Part shown: piece after piece, positions 1 to 10,964 of the stretch
How the letters are laid out: the number at the start of each line of letters is the position of its first letter
How positions within the stretch are numbered: position 1 is the first letter of the stretch
Origin: Agrypnia vestita
Taxonomy: Eukaryota > Arthropoda > Insecta > Trichoptera > Phryganeidae
DNA: 64,000 nucleotides
Assembly (NCBI GenBank): GCA_016648135.1
Contig: JADDOH010011236.1
Span: forward strand, 1-64,000
Reading direction: 5' to 3'
The notes under the pieces: model-generated
What the model saw: the letters and a program-made list of their open reading frames with translations, nothing else
Told to the model about the DNA's origin: nothing
Database searches by the model: none
Translations under genes and position numbers: made by a program

Positions 1-1331
1 TTTACAAATGAAAACATTTAAAAAATAGTGCATACCACTCGCAATAACCTTCATTTTAAAAAATAAAAAACATTTTTTACTACGAAACGACAAGTCCTCA
101 TTTTCTGGTATCCGAATCTCGACTGACGCTGAGCGCGGTTGTCATGTTGGATAATGTCGAGTTTGCGATGTTACCAAGTATATGCCGTGTAATATTTTAT
201 AAAACTTTCAACGGATTTTAATAATTTAGTTATTTTTTGATATTATCACAGTGAAATAAAGGTAAAATGACTCTACGACTTTTGTATTTTTTTCCTGCTA
301 GCGTTGTATGAAACCGTCCACCGTGCGACGGTCGGAACTACAGAACAATAATGAATGAAGACATTACTGTGAGAATTTCAGCGCCGAGGTGAAACCGCGT
401 TCTTGCAAGGTCGCTGACTGCTCCCGGCGCTCGCTGGAGACGCCACGCTACACTGGAGGAAACTGCTGGCGTGATCCGCGCTCATTCTGAATGCATTTCG
501 CATTCCAAGTGATTATAACTTGTACATAAAGAAATAAAACTCCTATTCTCAATTGTATTATTATCGTAACAGTTAGGGCTGCTAGGCCTTGATGCGACAC
601 GCTTCATATGAAGGGATTAGAAACAAAAATTGAGTTTTTTCTAATACCCTTCAGTCATGTGTATTCTCTAAATTAAATGGAAATGAGTGATTTTTACCTA
701 AGTATATATTTGGAAAAAAAAAAAACAAAATAAAATTCTCGTAAAATTCCTATCACATATATTATCATACTAGTAGCTATAAACCGTAAAATATGACGTA
801 CTTTTATTATATATTTCGGCCGCGAGTTCAGGCTGTGAGAACAGTGCTATTTGTGTCTTGGAAGAGTTGGTGACGGACATTGTTATATAAAGAATTATAC
901 TTTTTTGTTTCTTTTAGATACCTATACCCCATTTTTATACTATACATTAGGTAGTATTATTAGAAACATCTGGCAGCGTTGGTGACGGACATTGTTACAT
1001 AGATTAATGATTTATATTTTATTTTATTTATTTGACACTATTTTTTGCACGTCTGCGGCGGCTTCCTTCGGTTTGTTCTCGTCAGGACGCACGGCGTCAC
1101 ACAGAACAGCCACGTTTGGAGGTTTCACAAAAATGTGTATGATGACGGCTGGCGGTCAAATTTTTTAATGTACCGCGTCACGCTTCGCAATGTACCGGCC
1201 CGGCTCTCCGCTCGAAGCGCAAACCTTCGTCCCAACTGTTTGTGTCCGGTTCGGTTGTGGGGTGCCGTGCGCTTAGCAGGCAGATTACGCCGTAAGGATC
1301 GGTAAGATAAAGCAGGAAGTGGAACAAAATA
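1..1331. other. Intergenic, no gene seen
   Basis: No frame resembles a protein I know. A GC-richer patch lies at about 330-480. A 20-base phrase containing GGTGACGGACATTGTTA occurs twice, near 866 and 977, suggesting a small local duplication. The 86-codon frame at 1045-1305 has no recognisable domain. Confidence 0.5.
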
Positions 1332-1335
1332 ATAT

Positions 1336-1817
1336 TGTCACGAGAGTCTTAAAACAGTGGTAACAACGCATTACAAGTCTCTCGAATAGTCCACATGAAT
1401 CGAGAATCAACTACACTATTCTCGAAGAAACCATAAATCATTAGAAATACGGAGAAACTAGTCGAACATTCCTGTTGCATCGTGAACTAACATATGTTTC
1501 TTTCCGTACCAATCGAGGTACAAAAAAGAACTAACATAAATTTTATGTATAAAAGGGATGCAAGCGACCGCGCGAGTTATCTTTGACAGCGGGCTAACGC
1601 CATCGAAAGCGAAACAAGCGTGACCGGCAGGCGAGCAATAGCAGCGCGAATAAAGTATTCCACAGACGAGTTATAATTTGTGCGAATTACGAAATTTAGT
1701 GTAAATTAAAGAACTCCGAACTGAATTAGGAGCTCCGATTAAATTCGTGTCCAAATAATTAGCTTCAATTATTAATTCAATTCCAGAGTTGCATTTTCCT
1801 TCCACAATCCCGTGACA
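1336..1817 (+). mobile_element. Solo LTR of an LTR retrotransposon (Ty3/gypsy-like)
   Basis: The segment starts TGTCACG and ends CGTGACA, a 7-base inverted terminal repeat with the TG...CA ends expected of an LTR. It is flanked on both sides by ATAT (1332-1335 and 1818-1821), a 4-bp target duplication typical of gypsy-type integrases. Inside, in the right order for a plus-strand LTR, are a TATA-like TATAAAA near 1549 and an AATAAA near 1651. No internal coding region or second LTR is adjacent, so this is most simply a solo LTR left by recombination between the two LTRs of a former provirus-like element. The assignment to Ty3/gypsy rests on length (482 bp), ends and duplication size, not on any protein. 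Confidence 0.8.
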
Positions 1818-1821
1818 ATAT

Positions 1822-2811
1822 ATTAGTCAAATTGCGCCAACAGCACCACTTACATAACTATACTCACTGCGAGCGTTTTTGAGGGTACTCTTGGTTGTGC
1901 GTGCCATTCGTGCGTCTACTGTTCTTCCGTAATATAATGTTTGCGACCTGAATAATATTGTATTTTTTTTTTCATAAGAATAAGAACGCCGTTTCATTAA
2001 AACAATAAGGTAGAAAGCGAAAAGGTCAAAATTTCGTCAAAAGAGCCGTCCGATATGGCGACAAAGTGACGGCCGATATAATTAATACCTTAGGTCAGGT
2101 ATAATTAATACCTTATTATATGCCCTCAGATGTGGCAAAAAGAAGCCAAGGACAATCAGGGCAGAGGAATGCGGCGTGTGTTTTTCCGCCTGTTCCTCTG
2201 ACGATGTGTGTGAATTGAAAGAGTTTCTCGGAAAAAAGTGGGAGGGCTTCGGCTGGCGAACCAATGAGATTCGCTGCACTTCAATACTTTTAGATGTATT
2301 TATGAAACGATTCAGTATCGAGTGTTTATCGGCGATCTCATTAAACTATTTATGCAATGTTATCTGCAGCGAGGAATGCGCGGCTGCGCGGATCGGCGGG
2401 CCGCTCTGTGCGCGCACCGTCCCGTTACCGATCTTGAGAGGGGAAATTGTGCGATTTCGTTCGTTCTCGGTTTATTGCTGTGTGTGTTTGCACACGCACG
2501 TGGCATTCAACCAAGTTCCTAAATGCAGATGACCGGAAATATCGTCGAATCTCATTTCCAACTCAGTTCACAATTCCGAGGACAAAATGAGCTATGCGAT
2601 GTCAAACTCGAATCCGGAATCCGAAATATGTAGTTATATCGTGTGTGATTGTGTGACTGGTATTCGATTGTAACAATTTATTGGTAACTGAGATTTATCA
2701 GCTGGAGTGTTTAGTTGAATTACGAATAATAAGTTACCTACCAACAATCAGTCACAAATCTTACTTTTTAATTAAAAAACCTTGTATTAACCACTTAATT
2801 AATAACTCTAC
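1822..2811. other. Intergenic, GC-rich patch, no gene supported
   Basis: A GC-rich patch at about 2370-2500 opens several overlapping frames (the longest spans 2176-2532, 118 codons) without any recognisable domain and without an ATG start for the longest one. I read these as chance frames. The rest is AT-rich. Confidence 0.45.
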
Positions 2812-2849
2812 GTCTACCGGTTTCGATACCACTGTATCTTCATCATGGC
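2812..2849 (-). ncRNA. Degenerate hammerhead-like RNA motif (PLE type)
   Basis: On the minus strand the order is AUGAUGA, one A, a 5-bp stem (GAUAC/GUAUC) with loop AGUG, GAAA, then CCGGUA and GAC. This matches the layout of the intact-core copy at 52570-52610, but the first core C of CUGANGA is A here, which would be expected to abolish cleavage. The phrase ACCGGU plus flanking GAC is shared exactly with the other copy. Downstream sequence near 2920 (CCACAAAGTTAA) also recurs beside the 52.5 kb copy, so both probably come from one Penelope-like family. A chance match is possible for one copy alone. Confidence 0.5.
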
Positions 2850-2855
2850 GAACGC

Positions 2856-3985
2856 AAACTTTAGTTAGTACAAAGTTGTTTAATTAAAATTAATAATTAT
2901 ATCCAACCACAAAGTTAACGCTATAAATATCGAATAAAAAAATATATAGTCACAAATCTCACTACCACAGTTAAAATAAAGGTTTAGTTCGTCGCTAATA
3001 ATCAACAAGAACACAACGTCAGCTTATACGTATTTTTAATCAATCAGCATGTCTAAAAGGGAATTTCATACAATTTTTCATAAATCATGGGGTACTAGAT
3101 AGAGTATTAAGCGATTTTTAGAAATTTTTGAAAAAAAGTTAATTTACCCTTACACAAATTCGCAAAACTATCACAGAATTAATGCAACAGATGACATTTC
3201 ATTGCCCTTCGTAATTCAACTACCAAGATATTCTACGAAAATGATTGAACCAAAATAACGAGATACAGTCTAATGTAGTGTTCGTTTACAAGGATAGGGT
3301 TCAAAGTTCATATTACGCGCCAAAAATATCATCAGATATTTTGCACATCACAGATATCGATGACATACTCGTAACTAATGATACTACCGATGAAGATATT
3401 TCAAAATATGGGCTTTGTATATATTCGTAGAGTGTAAATACTCAACTATCTAAAAAATATATTATGCATGTGATGGATACGATTCTATGAATGTTATGAT
3501 AAAGCGAAGCAAATCTTAATGAGATATTTCAAATATTTATATCCGCGGGTACCGATCAAGTTTGGAGCAACGCATAGAAAAGCACGCACACTTTGCCCAT
3601 AAGAATGCAACAATGCTTTCGATTTTAATTGCGTCCATATTTATCAACAGGATTCATTGTTACACAACCAGTATAGTAGTAGTCAATAGCGACGTGTCCT
3701 CGGTAATAAATGCAAAAGGTCTCGCTGAAAATATTATTTATAGTAAATAGTAAGTGTAACATGCCAAAAATGACGGTACTTTTGCATGCCGGTTCCTAAA
3801 TAATATTTACTTATTTATAGCCGACACCCATGAAATAATAATAACGACTTTTATCAAAATATTTCAACATCTTTTTCCCAGATAATGGCACCTACTATTT
3901 TACACCCTGGCGATTGTGCGTGGGTAAAACTAACGCGACTATATAATTAAAAAATTAATATTATAAATAAAATAAACATCAAAAT
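2856..3985. other. AT-rich intergenic, no gene recognised
   Basis: Two short frames (3245-3430 and 3562-3750, about 60 codons) have no recognisable domain. The phrase around 3755-3790, with GACGGTACTTTTGCATG and GGTTCCTAAA, resembles the reverse of a phrase near 11080-11110, which hints at another old repeat. Confidence 0.4.
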
Positions 3986-3989
3986 AAAA

Positions 3990-4090
3990 TTAAAAAAAAA
4001 GAGAAAAAACTTCCGTTACTGGGAATCGAACCCGAGTCCCCCGGATATCCTGCCACTACACCAAACAGAAGACGCCAGCGGTCGCGGAGA
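3990..4090 (-). repeat. tRNA-derived SINE head, minus strand
   Basis: On the minus strand a polymerase III box A-like stretch (TGGTGTAGTGG) is followed about 30 bases later by a perfect box B, GGTTCGATTCC (GGAATCGAACC at 4021-4031 on the plus strand). An A-rich tail follows in the minus-strand direction, ending near 3985. The acceptor stem does not close as in a working tRNA, so I call it a SINE or tRNA pseudogene rather than a tRNA gene. Confidence 0.55.
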
Positions 4091-4180
4091 TAATGTTTAT
4101 AAGCACTTAGTGTAAAATGGTACTAACGGTTCGGTTTTACATATAATATGTAGTCTTATTTTCAAGGGTCCCGCACATGC

Positions 4181-4372
4181 GATGGTGGCAACTTCCCTAG
4201 GTCTCCGGGTTCGAGTTCGCTCGTACGGAGTTCCAAGCCCCATCTCCGGCCGTTTAATTTGTTTTTTTAACCGTAAACTCGAACGAAATTACGGTCGTTA
4301 CACGAAGTAACGGGGACAGACAGACGGATGGACGGACGGACGGACAGACAACGAAATTATTATAATTGGGAT
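4181..4372 (+). repeat. SINE family B, plus copy
   Basis: It has a box B-like GGGTTCGAG at about 4207 and ends with a shared 3' module: a run of GACA/GACG repeats, then ACAACGAAATTATTATA. The same module ends copies at 16443-16612 (plus) and 6596-6745 (minus), with shorter remnants near 10965, 34729 and 41535. Shared heads and tails in both orientations show a dispersed SINE family. Confidence 0.6.
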
Positions 4373-5020
4373 GTTGATTACATATAAACCGAGTCTAGAA
4401 ATGCGAGTGATTAAAATATATTATATAATAATGAAGGGTTTAGACAACTATATAAAATTATAGATCGCTATTATAATTTATTGCGGCTAACAGTGTTTAT
4501 TCCACTACAGAATGTAGATTTTTCATTATTGGTCATACTGAACATGCGCCAGCGCCATTTTGCCCCCCCTCCCTCTCTTCCATCAGAGGGATATTTAAAA
4601 AGTAGATTTAAAAATGAGTAGTTGAAAATCAAAACCTATCTAACTCCATTAACTATTTTTTGTCAAATGTAAGAAAAACGGTTTCACATCTTATTTATAA
4701 TGCGAATAAGCTGATTTTTAACCAGCAAAAACTTCAGAATATTCGACGACTCAGGTGAATGTTGCAACACTCGAATTTTTTAAGGCGGGCAGCCTTTCTT
4801 TTGGTCTATAAAGTTTAATCCGCGACCCGCACGTTTTATACTCCTTTCCTGCAGTACTTCTTGTACTTTTGGCAGTACCTGCCCTGCCAGATTCCTTCAG
4901 ACCGCGGACGCTTCTTGCAGTACAGCATTCTTGTATTATGATCTATCCCTGTCATATTCATCCCACTGAATGAAGGGAATGTCAATTTTAAAGACATAGA
5001 TCCTTAAAGCGTAAACGTTG
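4373..5020. other. Intergenic, no gene seen
   Basis: AT-rich single-copy-looking sequence with a short pyrimidine run near 4563-4580. Nothing else recognised. Confidence 0.5.
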
Positions 5021-5028
5021 ACCTAGTT

Positions 5029-6380
5029 CAGGGGTCGGAATAAGCGGCTCGCGAGCCGCATGCGGCTCTTTGCATGGACGTTTGCGGCTCTTTAGTCATA
5101 ACCTCAGAACTTCAGCGTCAAAATTAGAAGTCGAGTTCCTTATTTGACAACTGGACACATAGTAAAAATATCGTCGATCATGCTAGCTTTGCGGTCTCTC
5201 TAGAAATCTCTGGAAGGGGGAAAGCATTCACAGATGGTGTCACATTAAAGAATGCTTTATGAAAGCATCTGAAGGTTAAAAAGCTTTTTTATGACTTTAA
5301 AAATAAAAAAGTGATCATGAAAAGAATAAAAGAATTGCCTGAATGTCTTCAAATGTAATAGAGCAAAAAGTTAAAGACACTAAGCTGGTTTCCGCAATAT
5401 AAATTGGAACTGATGAGTTGTGCGGCAGATACAGCACAATTAACTCTCTTTGTGCATTATATGCCGGCACAAGGTCCCAAGAAGAAATCCTTGGACTGCT
5501 GTCGCTCAAGGGAAAACACGCGCAGAAGATATTGCGAATGCTCTAGAAACATGTCTGTTAAATACTGGAATTGACCTAAATATAATTATTTCCATTGCTA
5601 CTGATGAAGCTAAAAGTATGACAGGTGTAAAGCAATGGAGTAGTTTCAATTTTAAGGAGAAACATTTTCACGTTCCACTGAGTACACCAAGAGGCGCTTT
5701 GCGCCTAAACATTTCCCGAAGAAATCTTAATGCAATTAACTTCGTTATCAAAGTAACTAACAGCATCTTGACTGAACTTCTGCAAAATAAGGTTCGGTGG
5801 CTTTCCAGAGATAACGTACTGAAACGATTTGCTTCAGGTTTAGAAGAAAAAATGTTATTATGCGAAAAAAACGAAGAAGACGTACACCTACAATAACTCG
5901 AAAGAGAAAAATCCAATTTGATTGGATACAAGTGGACAGCTATAAAACAGCTGCCTAAAATAGAAACAATAATACCTATTCGATACACATGGAATAGTTT
6001 GCTTGAAACATATGATGAGTTAAAAAGTTTTAGTATTCTCACAATTTGTGGCTCTACATATATATGCGAACAAACATTCTCAACTATGAACCTAATAAAA
6101 AATTAATTTATATAGAAGCAGAAAAATGGATGTAAATTTAGAATCATGTATTCAATCAAAAATAAGAAGCTGTTTGCCAAATAAAGTAAAGTTATCAAAA
6201 GCGATGCATGGACGCCGTTCTTATTACATTTTTAAGTAAAACATATCGAATTTTTTTTCCTCCAAAAATCCATATACATATAGGTACATGTATATTACAT
6301 ATATGCGGCTCTCAGGTACCTTTGTTATCCTGTATCCAAAACAATTTGGCTCTTCTCACTTGACAAACTGCCGACCCCTG
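5029..6380 (+). mobile_element. hAT DNA transposon with 8-bp target duplication
   Basis: The ends are CAGGGGTCGG (5029-5038) and CCGACCCCTG (6371-6380), and the flanks are an exact 8-bp duplication ACCTAGTT (5021-5028 and 6381-6388). CAG...CTG ends with an 8-bp duplication define the hAT superfamily. The subterminal GCGGCTC repeats at both ends are also typical of hAT binding regions. The element is 1352 bp, shorter than an autonomous hAT, and its transposase is broken, so it can only move if supplied with enzyme. The perfect target duplication suggests a fairly recent insertion or a well-preserved one. Confidence 0.92.
5390..6106 (+). pseudogene. hAT transposase remnant (EPM2AIP1/GTF2IRD2-like branch)
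   Basis: Segments of a hAT transposase appear in order but in different frames. About 5400-5475 reads DTAQLTLFV, then after a frame change GKTRAEDIANALETC and IATDEAKSMTG at about 5510-5630. The middle is largely lost, and 6020-6106 encodes the dimerisation motif GSTYICEQTFSTMN. In the family this C-terminal block mediates transposase dimers, and the DEAKSMTG block lies in the RNase H-like fold. Stops and frame changes at about 5480, 5895 and 6105 and the missing middle make the gene non-functional. It lies wholly inside the terminal repeats of the element. The branch assignment is from memory of related sequences and is less certain than the superfamily. Confidence 0.85.
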
Positions 6381-6595
6381 ACCTAGTTCAACATACAGAA
6401 AATCTTTGGGTAGGTATACGATTGTGTTGCGTTCAAGTCACATTCCTGAACCATCGCAACCGCTTTCTTTTGAGAGAGTTGATGACAATATTTTGCAATG
6501 CATCATTTTACACGACACAAGAAAATTAAAAAAAAAATACATTTGCTGTCACGATACAAGATTAGGCTAAAGAAGCGATACTTTTAACGAATTAC

Positions 6596-6745
6596 AATCT
6601 AAATATAATAATTTCGTTGTCTGTCTGTACCGTAGATCCGTAACATCCCGGAATTCACAACTAAAAAACGAAATTACATGGCTGGAGAAACTTACCGACA
6701 TAGCCACCACCGCTTCTATATGGCCCCTCAAAAATATAATATATA
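6596..6745 (-). repeat. SINE family B, minus copy
   Basis: Reverse complement of the family seen at 4181 and 16443. It begins (minus strand) near a GGCTATGTCGG box A-like stretch, has a poor box B, and ends with GACAGACAGACAACGAAATTATTATATTTAGATT near 6596-6630. Adjacent sequence shows no target duplication that I can see. Confidence 0.6.
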
Positions 6746-7062
6746 TAATATACATTGTATTTATTTAGTTAAGATGCGGAACATTCAAGAACGGAACTCC
6801 TACGTTTGACAGGATTTTTATTTTATTATGTATAGATAAATATATAATAACTTCTTCAAACACAGCAAAATTATTTTGTGGTTACATTATAATTATAATT
6901 TATAGAAATAAACTTTGTTTACACAACTTTTTTATTGAAAAAAAATCAACATGTTTCATGATACAAAAGTATACTAACAAAATTAAATTTAAAAATCGAA
7001 GTATAAATAATCAAAATATTAAAAAGTTATATATGGAAAATGAATAATAATAAAGTACCTAC

Positions 7063-7400
7063 TTAACATGAAAATAAATTTAAAAGATAACTATTTGTAA
7101 AAAGGACCTGGTTATTTATAATATTCAATTTATTATTAACACTTTTTCTTATTTCCAAAATTTCTAATTCATCAAACTGTGATTCTGTATAATTTGTATG
7201 TAAAATTTGTAAACCCTTATTAATATCAAAAGAATGATCCATAGCCAAAGGATGGTTAGCAAAGTCAGAATAATTATTGCTATTTAAACACCTTAACTTT
7301 CTTAGCTCTAACTTCAAAATATCTACACGTTTTTCCTATATAAAAATAATCACAATCATTACAAATCAATATTTCAATTGTTAATAATAAAATTAATTTT
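7063..7400 (-). pseudogene. PLE GIY-YIG endonuclease fragment
   Basis: Minus-strand translation begins with a Cys-containing block (ICNDCDYFYIGKTCR), which matches the YIG half of a GIY-YIG nuclease and its following arginine. After a frame change near 7320 it continues through SDFANHPLAMDHSFD and LQILHTNYTES to ELEILEIRK and a final LLNLFSC at the stop (7063). In PLEs this domain nicks the target and sits C-terminal to the reverse transcriptase. The same block order occurs in the copy at 56789-57094, which supports the call. The frame change and the absence of the upstream reverse transcriptase on this strand make it non-functional. Confidence 0.75.
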
Positions 7401-7440
7401 AACATATATCGTAAAGATAGATATACAGATATAGTTTATA

Positions 7441-7850
7441 CACAATTCTTCTAACCATCCATATTCTCAAAAATTGTCAACTTTTCACTCAATGTTAAGT
7501 AGATTAGTTAATATTCCATTATCTGTTGATAATTTTAATATTGAATTAAAAATTATTAAACAGATCGCGTTTAATAATGGTTATGATAAAAAATTAATTG
7601 ATATTATGCTAAATAAAAAGTAGAAGAATTTTTTTTTTAATCTTTTGTTTACCCTTCAATATTTGATTCTGATAAACATTGGAGGAAAATTATATTTATA
7701 AATAATGAAATTTCTGATACAATAGTTAAAAATATCTCAAATGCTATTCAACCAGTTTTTATACTAATAATAAATTTAAAAAATACATTTTAAATAATAA
7801 GGATAAGAACAATTTTTCAAAAAAATTGGGTGTTTATAAATTTCCAGTCT
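7441..7850 (+). pseudogene. PLE reverse transcriptase C-terminus and linker fragment
   Basis: From 7441 the plus strand reads SNHPYSQKLSTFHSML, RLVNIPLSVDNFN and IIKQIAFNNGYDKKLID, the thumb and C-terminal pattern of PLE reverse transcriptases (HP..QK, IPLS, IK.IA..NGY). A stop follows at about 7621. Then frame-shifted linker pieces lead to KDKNNFSKKLGVYKF at about 7800-7842, the start of the GIY-YIG domain. The rest of the endonuclease is deleted, and the sequence resumes in the last codons of the ORF and the 3' region. The palm domain with the catalytic aspartates is not present. Confidence 0.75.
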
Positions 7851-7971
7851 TTTAAATTTATTTTCATGTTAAGTAGGTACTTGATTATTATTCATTTTCC
7901 ATATACAACTTTTTAATATTTTGATTATCTATACTACGATTTTTAAATTTAAGTTTGTTGGTATACATTTG

Positions 7972-8012
7972 TGTCCTGACTAAGGGGCTATGGACTCTAA
8001 ACATGTTGATTT
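7972..8012 (+). ncRNA. Degenerate hammerhead-like motif in PLE 3' region
   Basis: CUGACUA, an extra A, a weak stem (GGG/CUC), then UAAAC and AUGUUGAU. Compared with the better copies at 38182 and 57777, the core G of CUGANGA is U and GAAA has become UAAA. The inverted partner near 6945-6970 has lost stem II altogether. It is significant only because it occupies the same place in a PLE 3' region. Confidence 0.35.
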
Positions 8013-8189
8013 TTTTTCAATAAAAAAGTTGTGTAAACAAAGTTTATTTCTATAAATTATAAATACTTAAATTATGTTCAGTGATTTTTCACGGGTGTAC
8101 GTACGGTTAGTATATTCCCTAATTACGTAAATCTGATTGCACCAGGAATGTGCCTAAATGCTGAATGCGACGATTGCTCAAGTGAGATA

Positions 8190-8510
8190 ATTTAAAGACT
8201 GGAAATGTGAAGAATGCGGCCTTCTTTCACTTTCGCGGATTTGCATTCTTCCACCGCGCGGCCGCGGCCGGCGTCGCCCGTGACGAGTGCGTGCGCCGGA
8301 TCGCCCGCGCCGGGCCTGAGCGGAGGTATTCGGTTACGAATCACTTTCGTTTCTCGTGTCGGCTCGCACGGCCAGTTATGCAGATGGAATCCGTTTAATA
8401 TACACCTCATTCTTATCGCCGACTGTCGCTTTCGTCGTCGCGACGGTGGGGCGCGGACGGTCGGAGACGCTGCCGGGCACGCCACCACCTGACGGCTGGT
8501 CTCCGGCTGA
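8190..8510. other. GC-rich patch with overlapping chance frames
   Basis: Frames are open on both strands at once (8192-8602 minus; 8207-8398 and 8214-8492 plus), as expected from GC-rich DNA that is poor in stop codons. No domain, splice pair or codon pattern favours one of them. It could be a first exon or promoter, but nothing decides this. Confidence 0.35.
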
Positions 8511-8742
8511 TGCACGACCAGCCTTGTGACCAGACATTGGTCAGACCCATCCAGTCGGTCAGAGGGGACACGCGTTATTAAATCTGTCTCAAAATTCATC
8601 ATTTGAGATCAAATACGCCGTAAAAAAATTACAGAATATGTACACTGACATTACGAGTTAGAGAGGACTTGCGAACCAGTCACCTTATTATGCAGTACTT
8701 ATTACTGCGAGTACAGTTATCTAGAGGTAATCCCACGCAACG

Positions 8743-8815
8743 TCCCTCGTAGTCTAGTGGGCACGATACTGACTTCTCATATTGGGTAAAGCGTCTGTAG
8801 TGTTAAAAAATAAAA
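8743..8815 (+). repeat. SINE family C remnant
   Basis: CCTCGTAGTCTAGTGGGCA and CTGACTTCTCA match the head of the longer minus-strand SINE at 41243-41418. The box B region is degraded and an A-rich tail follows at once. Confidence 0.5.
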
Positions 8816-9109
8816 TAAAATATCCAGAATACTGCGTCGTCGGCCTATCTGACAAAATTTGTAACGAAACTGTCAAGGAGATGTAGAAATAAGACACACT
8901 TTATATTCTAATCTCATTTACTATTGGTAACGTCATGACATTATTTATTAAGGACACGTGACATTGATATTATTTTGACAGCTACAACCATTGCATCCAA
9001 AGTAGACGTGAAGACAGAAAGTAGACTTGTAGACAGTTGATTGGCAACCTCCAACACTAAGGAGTCGTATATGTATTTATACAGAGTCTATTATTGAAGA
9101 TGGACTTAC

Positions 9110-9205
9110 ACAAAATGACTAAACTCGGAGTATATACTTGTGAAGAGCTGAACTAAACCGCTTCTTCGAGGGACTGGGACACAGCGGAAGTATGCCCCCC
9201 TCGGA
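9110..9205 (-). repeat. Dispersed repeat D, terminal part, minus copy
   Basis: The minus strand contains ATACTTCCGCTGTGTCCCAG, then a GGTTTAGTTCA phrase. The same block occurs at 10740-10825, 28950-29060 and 46689-46775. At 10.5 kb and 29 kb it follows a second conserved block in the same order. Confidence 0.55.
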
Positions 9206-10288
9206 TTTATGCATTGAAAGTATTTATTCTTGCATAATTAAATCCCTTAGTAACTTAAACCCGAGGCGCATAGTTTACGAGTACACCCGGGCTATGCAAG
9301 CCGGTTTCACGCAAAGCATCGGACCCTTCCTTTGCTTCTATTTATTTCATATGTTTATGATTATATCTTATAAGCATTACATCTATGTCTCAATAATTGT
9401 TCATTATTCATATCATTGAATTCATTAATTTCAAACCTGTTAAACTTAAAACGTCAAAATTGGCGGCATTACAATGTTATACATAACTGTCAAGATAAAA
9501 AAATAGCAATACTGCTTAATTCAGAATACGGCCGAATATGTAGACCTTTTCGGTGATATGACTTTTTTTTAACCGGCAACAGAAATCAGGATAAGATATG
9601 GTTAGGAAAAAAACAGTTAATTGTTAACTGCTCAATGTACGCCATATTTCCTGCAATTAACCTCTCTCACCCACGTGCCATTCCTTCACCTTCTCGCGGT
9701 GGAACTGTTAGCCCATATTAAAAGCATGTCTTCAAAAATTCTTTTGATTCACTTGTTTTCTTCATATCACCATTGTTACTCTGCCTTAATATGTGATCTG
9801 TGTTTCTGGTAAAATGCTATTGCGCCGTGGTGACAACAATTAAATATTTAATAGGCATAAGCTAACTGAAAATGAGAAATAATTTGTATGAATTGGTAAA
9901 TCAGAAGACTACCGCCATTCGTAGTTACAATAAATATGCACAAAAAATATTCATTTCCCTCCCTCGTCGAGTTGCAGGAGTGGTTTTAATAATTGAAAGG
10001 CTTCGTTACTCGACAATGAACCGTTTTTTGCGTGCATCAACACACGACACAGCTGCGCGAGAGCTGACGGCAGGTGGCGACGAAGAAGCCTGCCCAAGAT
10101 GTGGCAGGTGAGGAACACCTTGAGTCTTGACAATGTCCGGCTGCAGTACCAGTGAACAGGTCAGACGATTCCTTAATCATAATACATACAATACGTGATC
10201 CTAATTCATCTGTGTGTACAGAGAAAATATATATACATGAGCTAACGTAAATTTATTGGTCTGTTTCCACACAGTCTGGTTCCAATAT
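9206..10288. other. No firm gene; weak exon-like block near 9978-10109
   Basis: A pyrimidine tract ending in CAG at about 9977 and a donor-like CAG/GTGAGG at 10109 bracket an open frame ending in EEACPRCGR. The Cys pair suggests zinc binding, but the block is short, unrecognised and lies beside repeats. I give it low weight. The rest is AT-rich. Confidence 0.25.
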
Positions 10289-10290
10289 GA

Positions 10291-10464
10291 GTAGCTAGTT
10301 GATCTTGTGGTTAGGACTCTCGCTTCGTGATCCAAAGGTCGTGGGTTCGAACCTTACTCCAGACCAGCAAGTTAGTCCTATTTTCATAGCACAAGGGTTT
10401 AGCTTAGTTTGAAAATAGTAAGAATATTGATGTGACACGTATTCCGTGTTCGCATCTCTATTTT
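10291..10464 (+). repeat. SINE family A, copy 1
   Basis: tRNA-derived head with a box A-like TTGATCTTGTGGTTAGG and box B GGGTTCGAACC, followed by a tRNA-unrelated body that ends CCGTGTTCGCATCTCTATTT. It is nearly identical in layout to copies at 41718-41892 and 46506-46680, all on the plus strand. The pol III promoter boxes are internal. Dispersal needs reverse transcriptase from a LINE. Confidence 0.8.
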
Positions 10465-10486
10465 AAGAAAATGTTTGACTTATTTA

Positions 10487-10825
10487 AAGAAATTACTACG
10501 AGTTTGTAAATTTTGAAACAATTATGAAAAGGTTACTAAATACTCTTAAAAAGTATAATGCATTAGTAAACAAGTCGCGCTTTATTGCAAAAATACGTTT
10601 TCACTTGAAAAAACTCGGTTTGGAACTAATATGATTTTTAAAAAAAAAAACACGTCTATTGCAAAAATACGTTTTGTTTACTGTGGTGTTTAATCACGCG
10701 AGAATAAATACTTTGACTGCAATATAAATTTCTTAAATATACGTGAAGGGGGCCTACTTCCGCTGTGACCCAATCTCCTCGCCCAATGAAGGGGTTGAAT
10801 TCATCTCTGTACAATCTTATAGTCC
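10487..10825 (+). repeat. Dispersed repeat D, fullest copy
   Basis: Block 1 (10487-10690) contains CGAGTTTGTAAATTTTGAAAC and ends near AATACGTTTTGTTTACT. Block 2 (10740-10825) contains CTACTTCCGCTGTGACCCA. Both recur in the same order on the minus strand at 29600-28950, and block 1 alone recurs at 50525-50620. No coding region is visible, so the class is unknown; a LINE or LTR 3' region is possible. Confidence 0.55.
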
Positions 10826-10964
10826 TTTGGTATGAAGAAATAATCGTTCAAAGAAAATGTCGAAGTGTACGTAGTGCAAATAAAATTTACATATTTTTAG
10901 GATGGATAAATATTTAATGGCCAACTGCCACTGACAGAAGATTGAAACTTTTTCTGTCACTATT

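Larger units (their letters stand above)
6895..8060. mobile_element. Penelope-like element copy with long inverted repeat
   Basis: The two outer arms, about 6895-7085 and 7853-8060, are inverted copies of one another and each reads as the 3' end of the same retroelement. The left arm runs on from an endonuclease fragment on the minus strand. The right arm follows a reverse-transcriptase C-terminal fragment on the plus strand. PLEs are known for partial, inverted and head-to-head copies, so this structure fits either one rearranged insertion or two abutting truncated copies. No clear target duplication is visible at the outer edges. Confidence 0.75.

Noticed and set aside
2176..2532. 118-codon frame with several Cys
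   Set aside because: No ATG start, no domain, overlaps another open frame in a GC-rich patch.
4011..4080. Possible tRNA gene on the minus strand
   Set aside because: Box A and B are present, but the arms do not fold into a full cloverleaf and an A-rich tail follows, so it is a SINE or tRNA-derived pseudogene.
10291..10370. Possible tRNA gene
   Set aside because: The same head is repeated at 41718 and 46506 with a common non-tRNA body; it is SINE family A.
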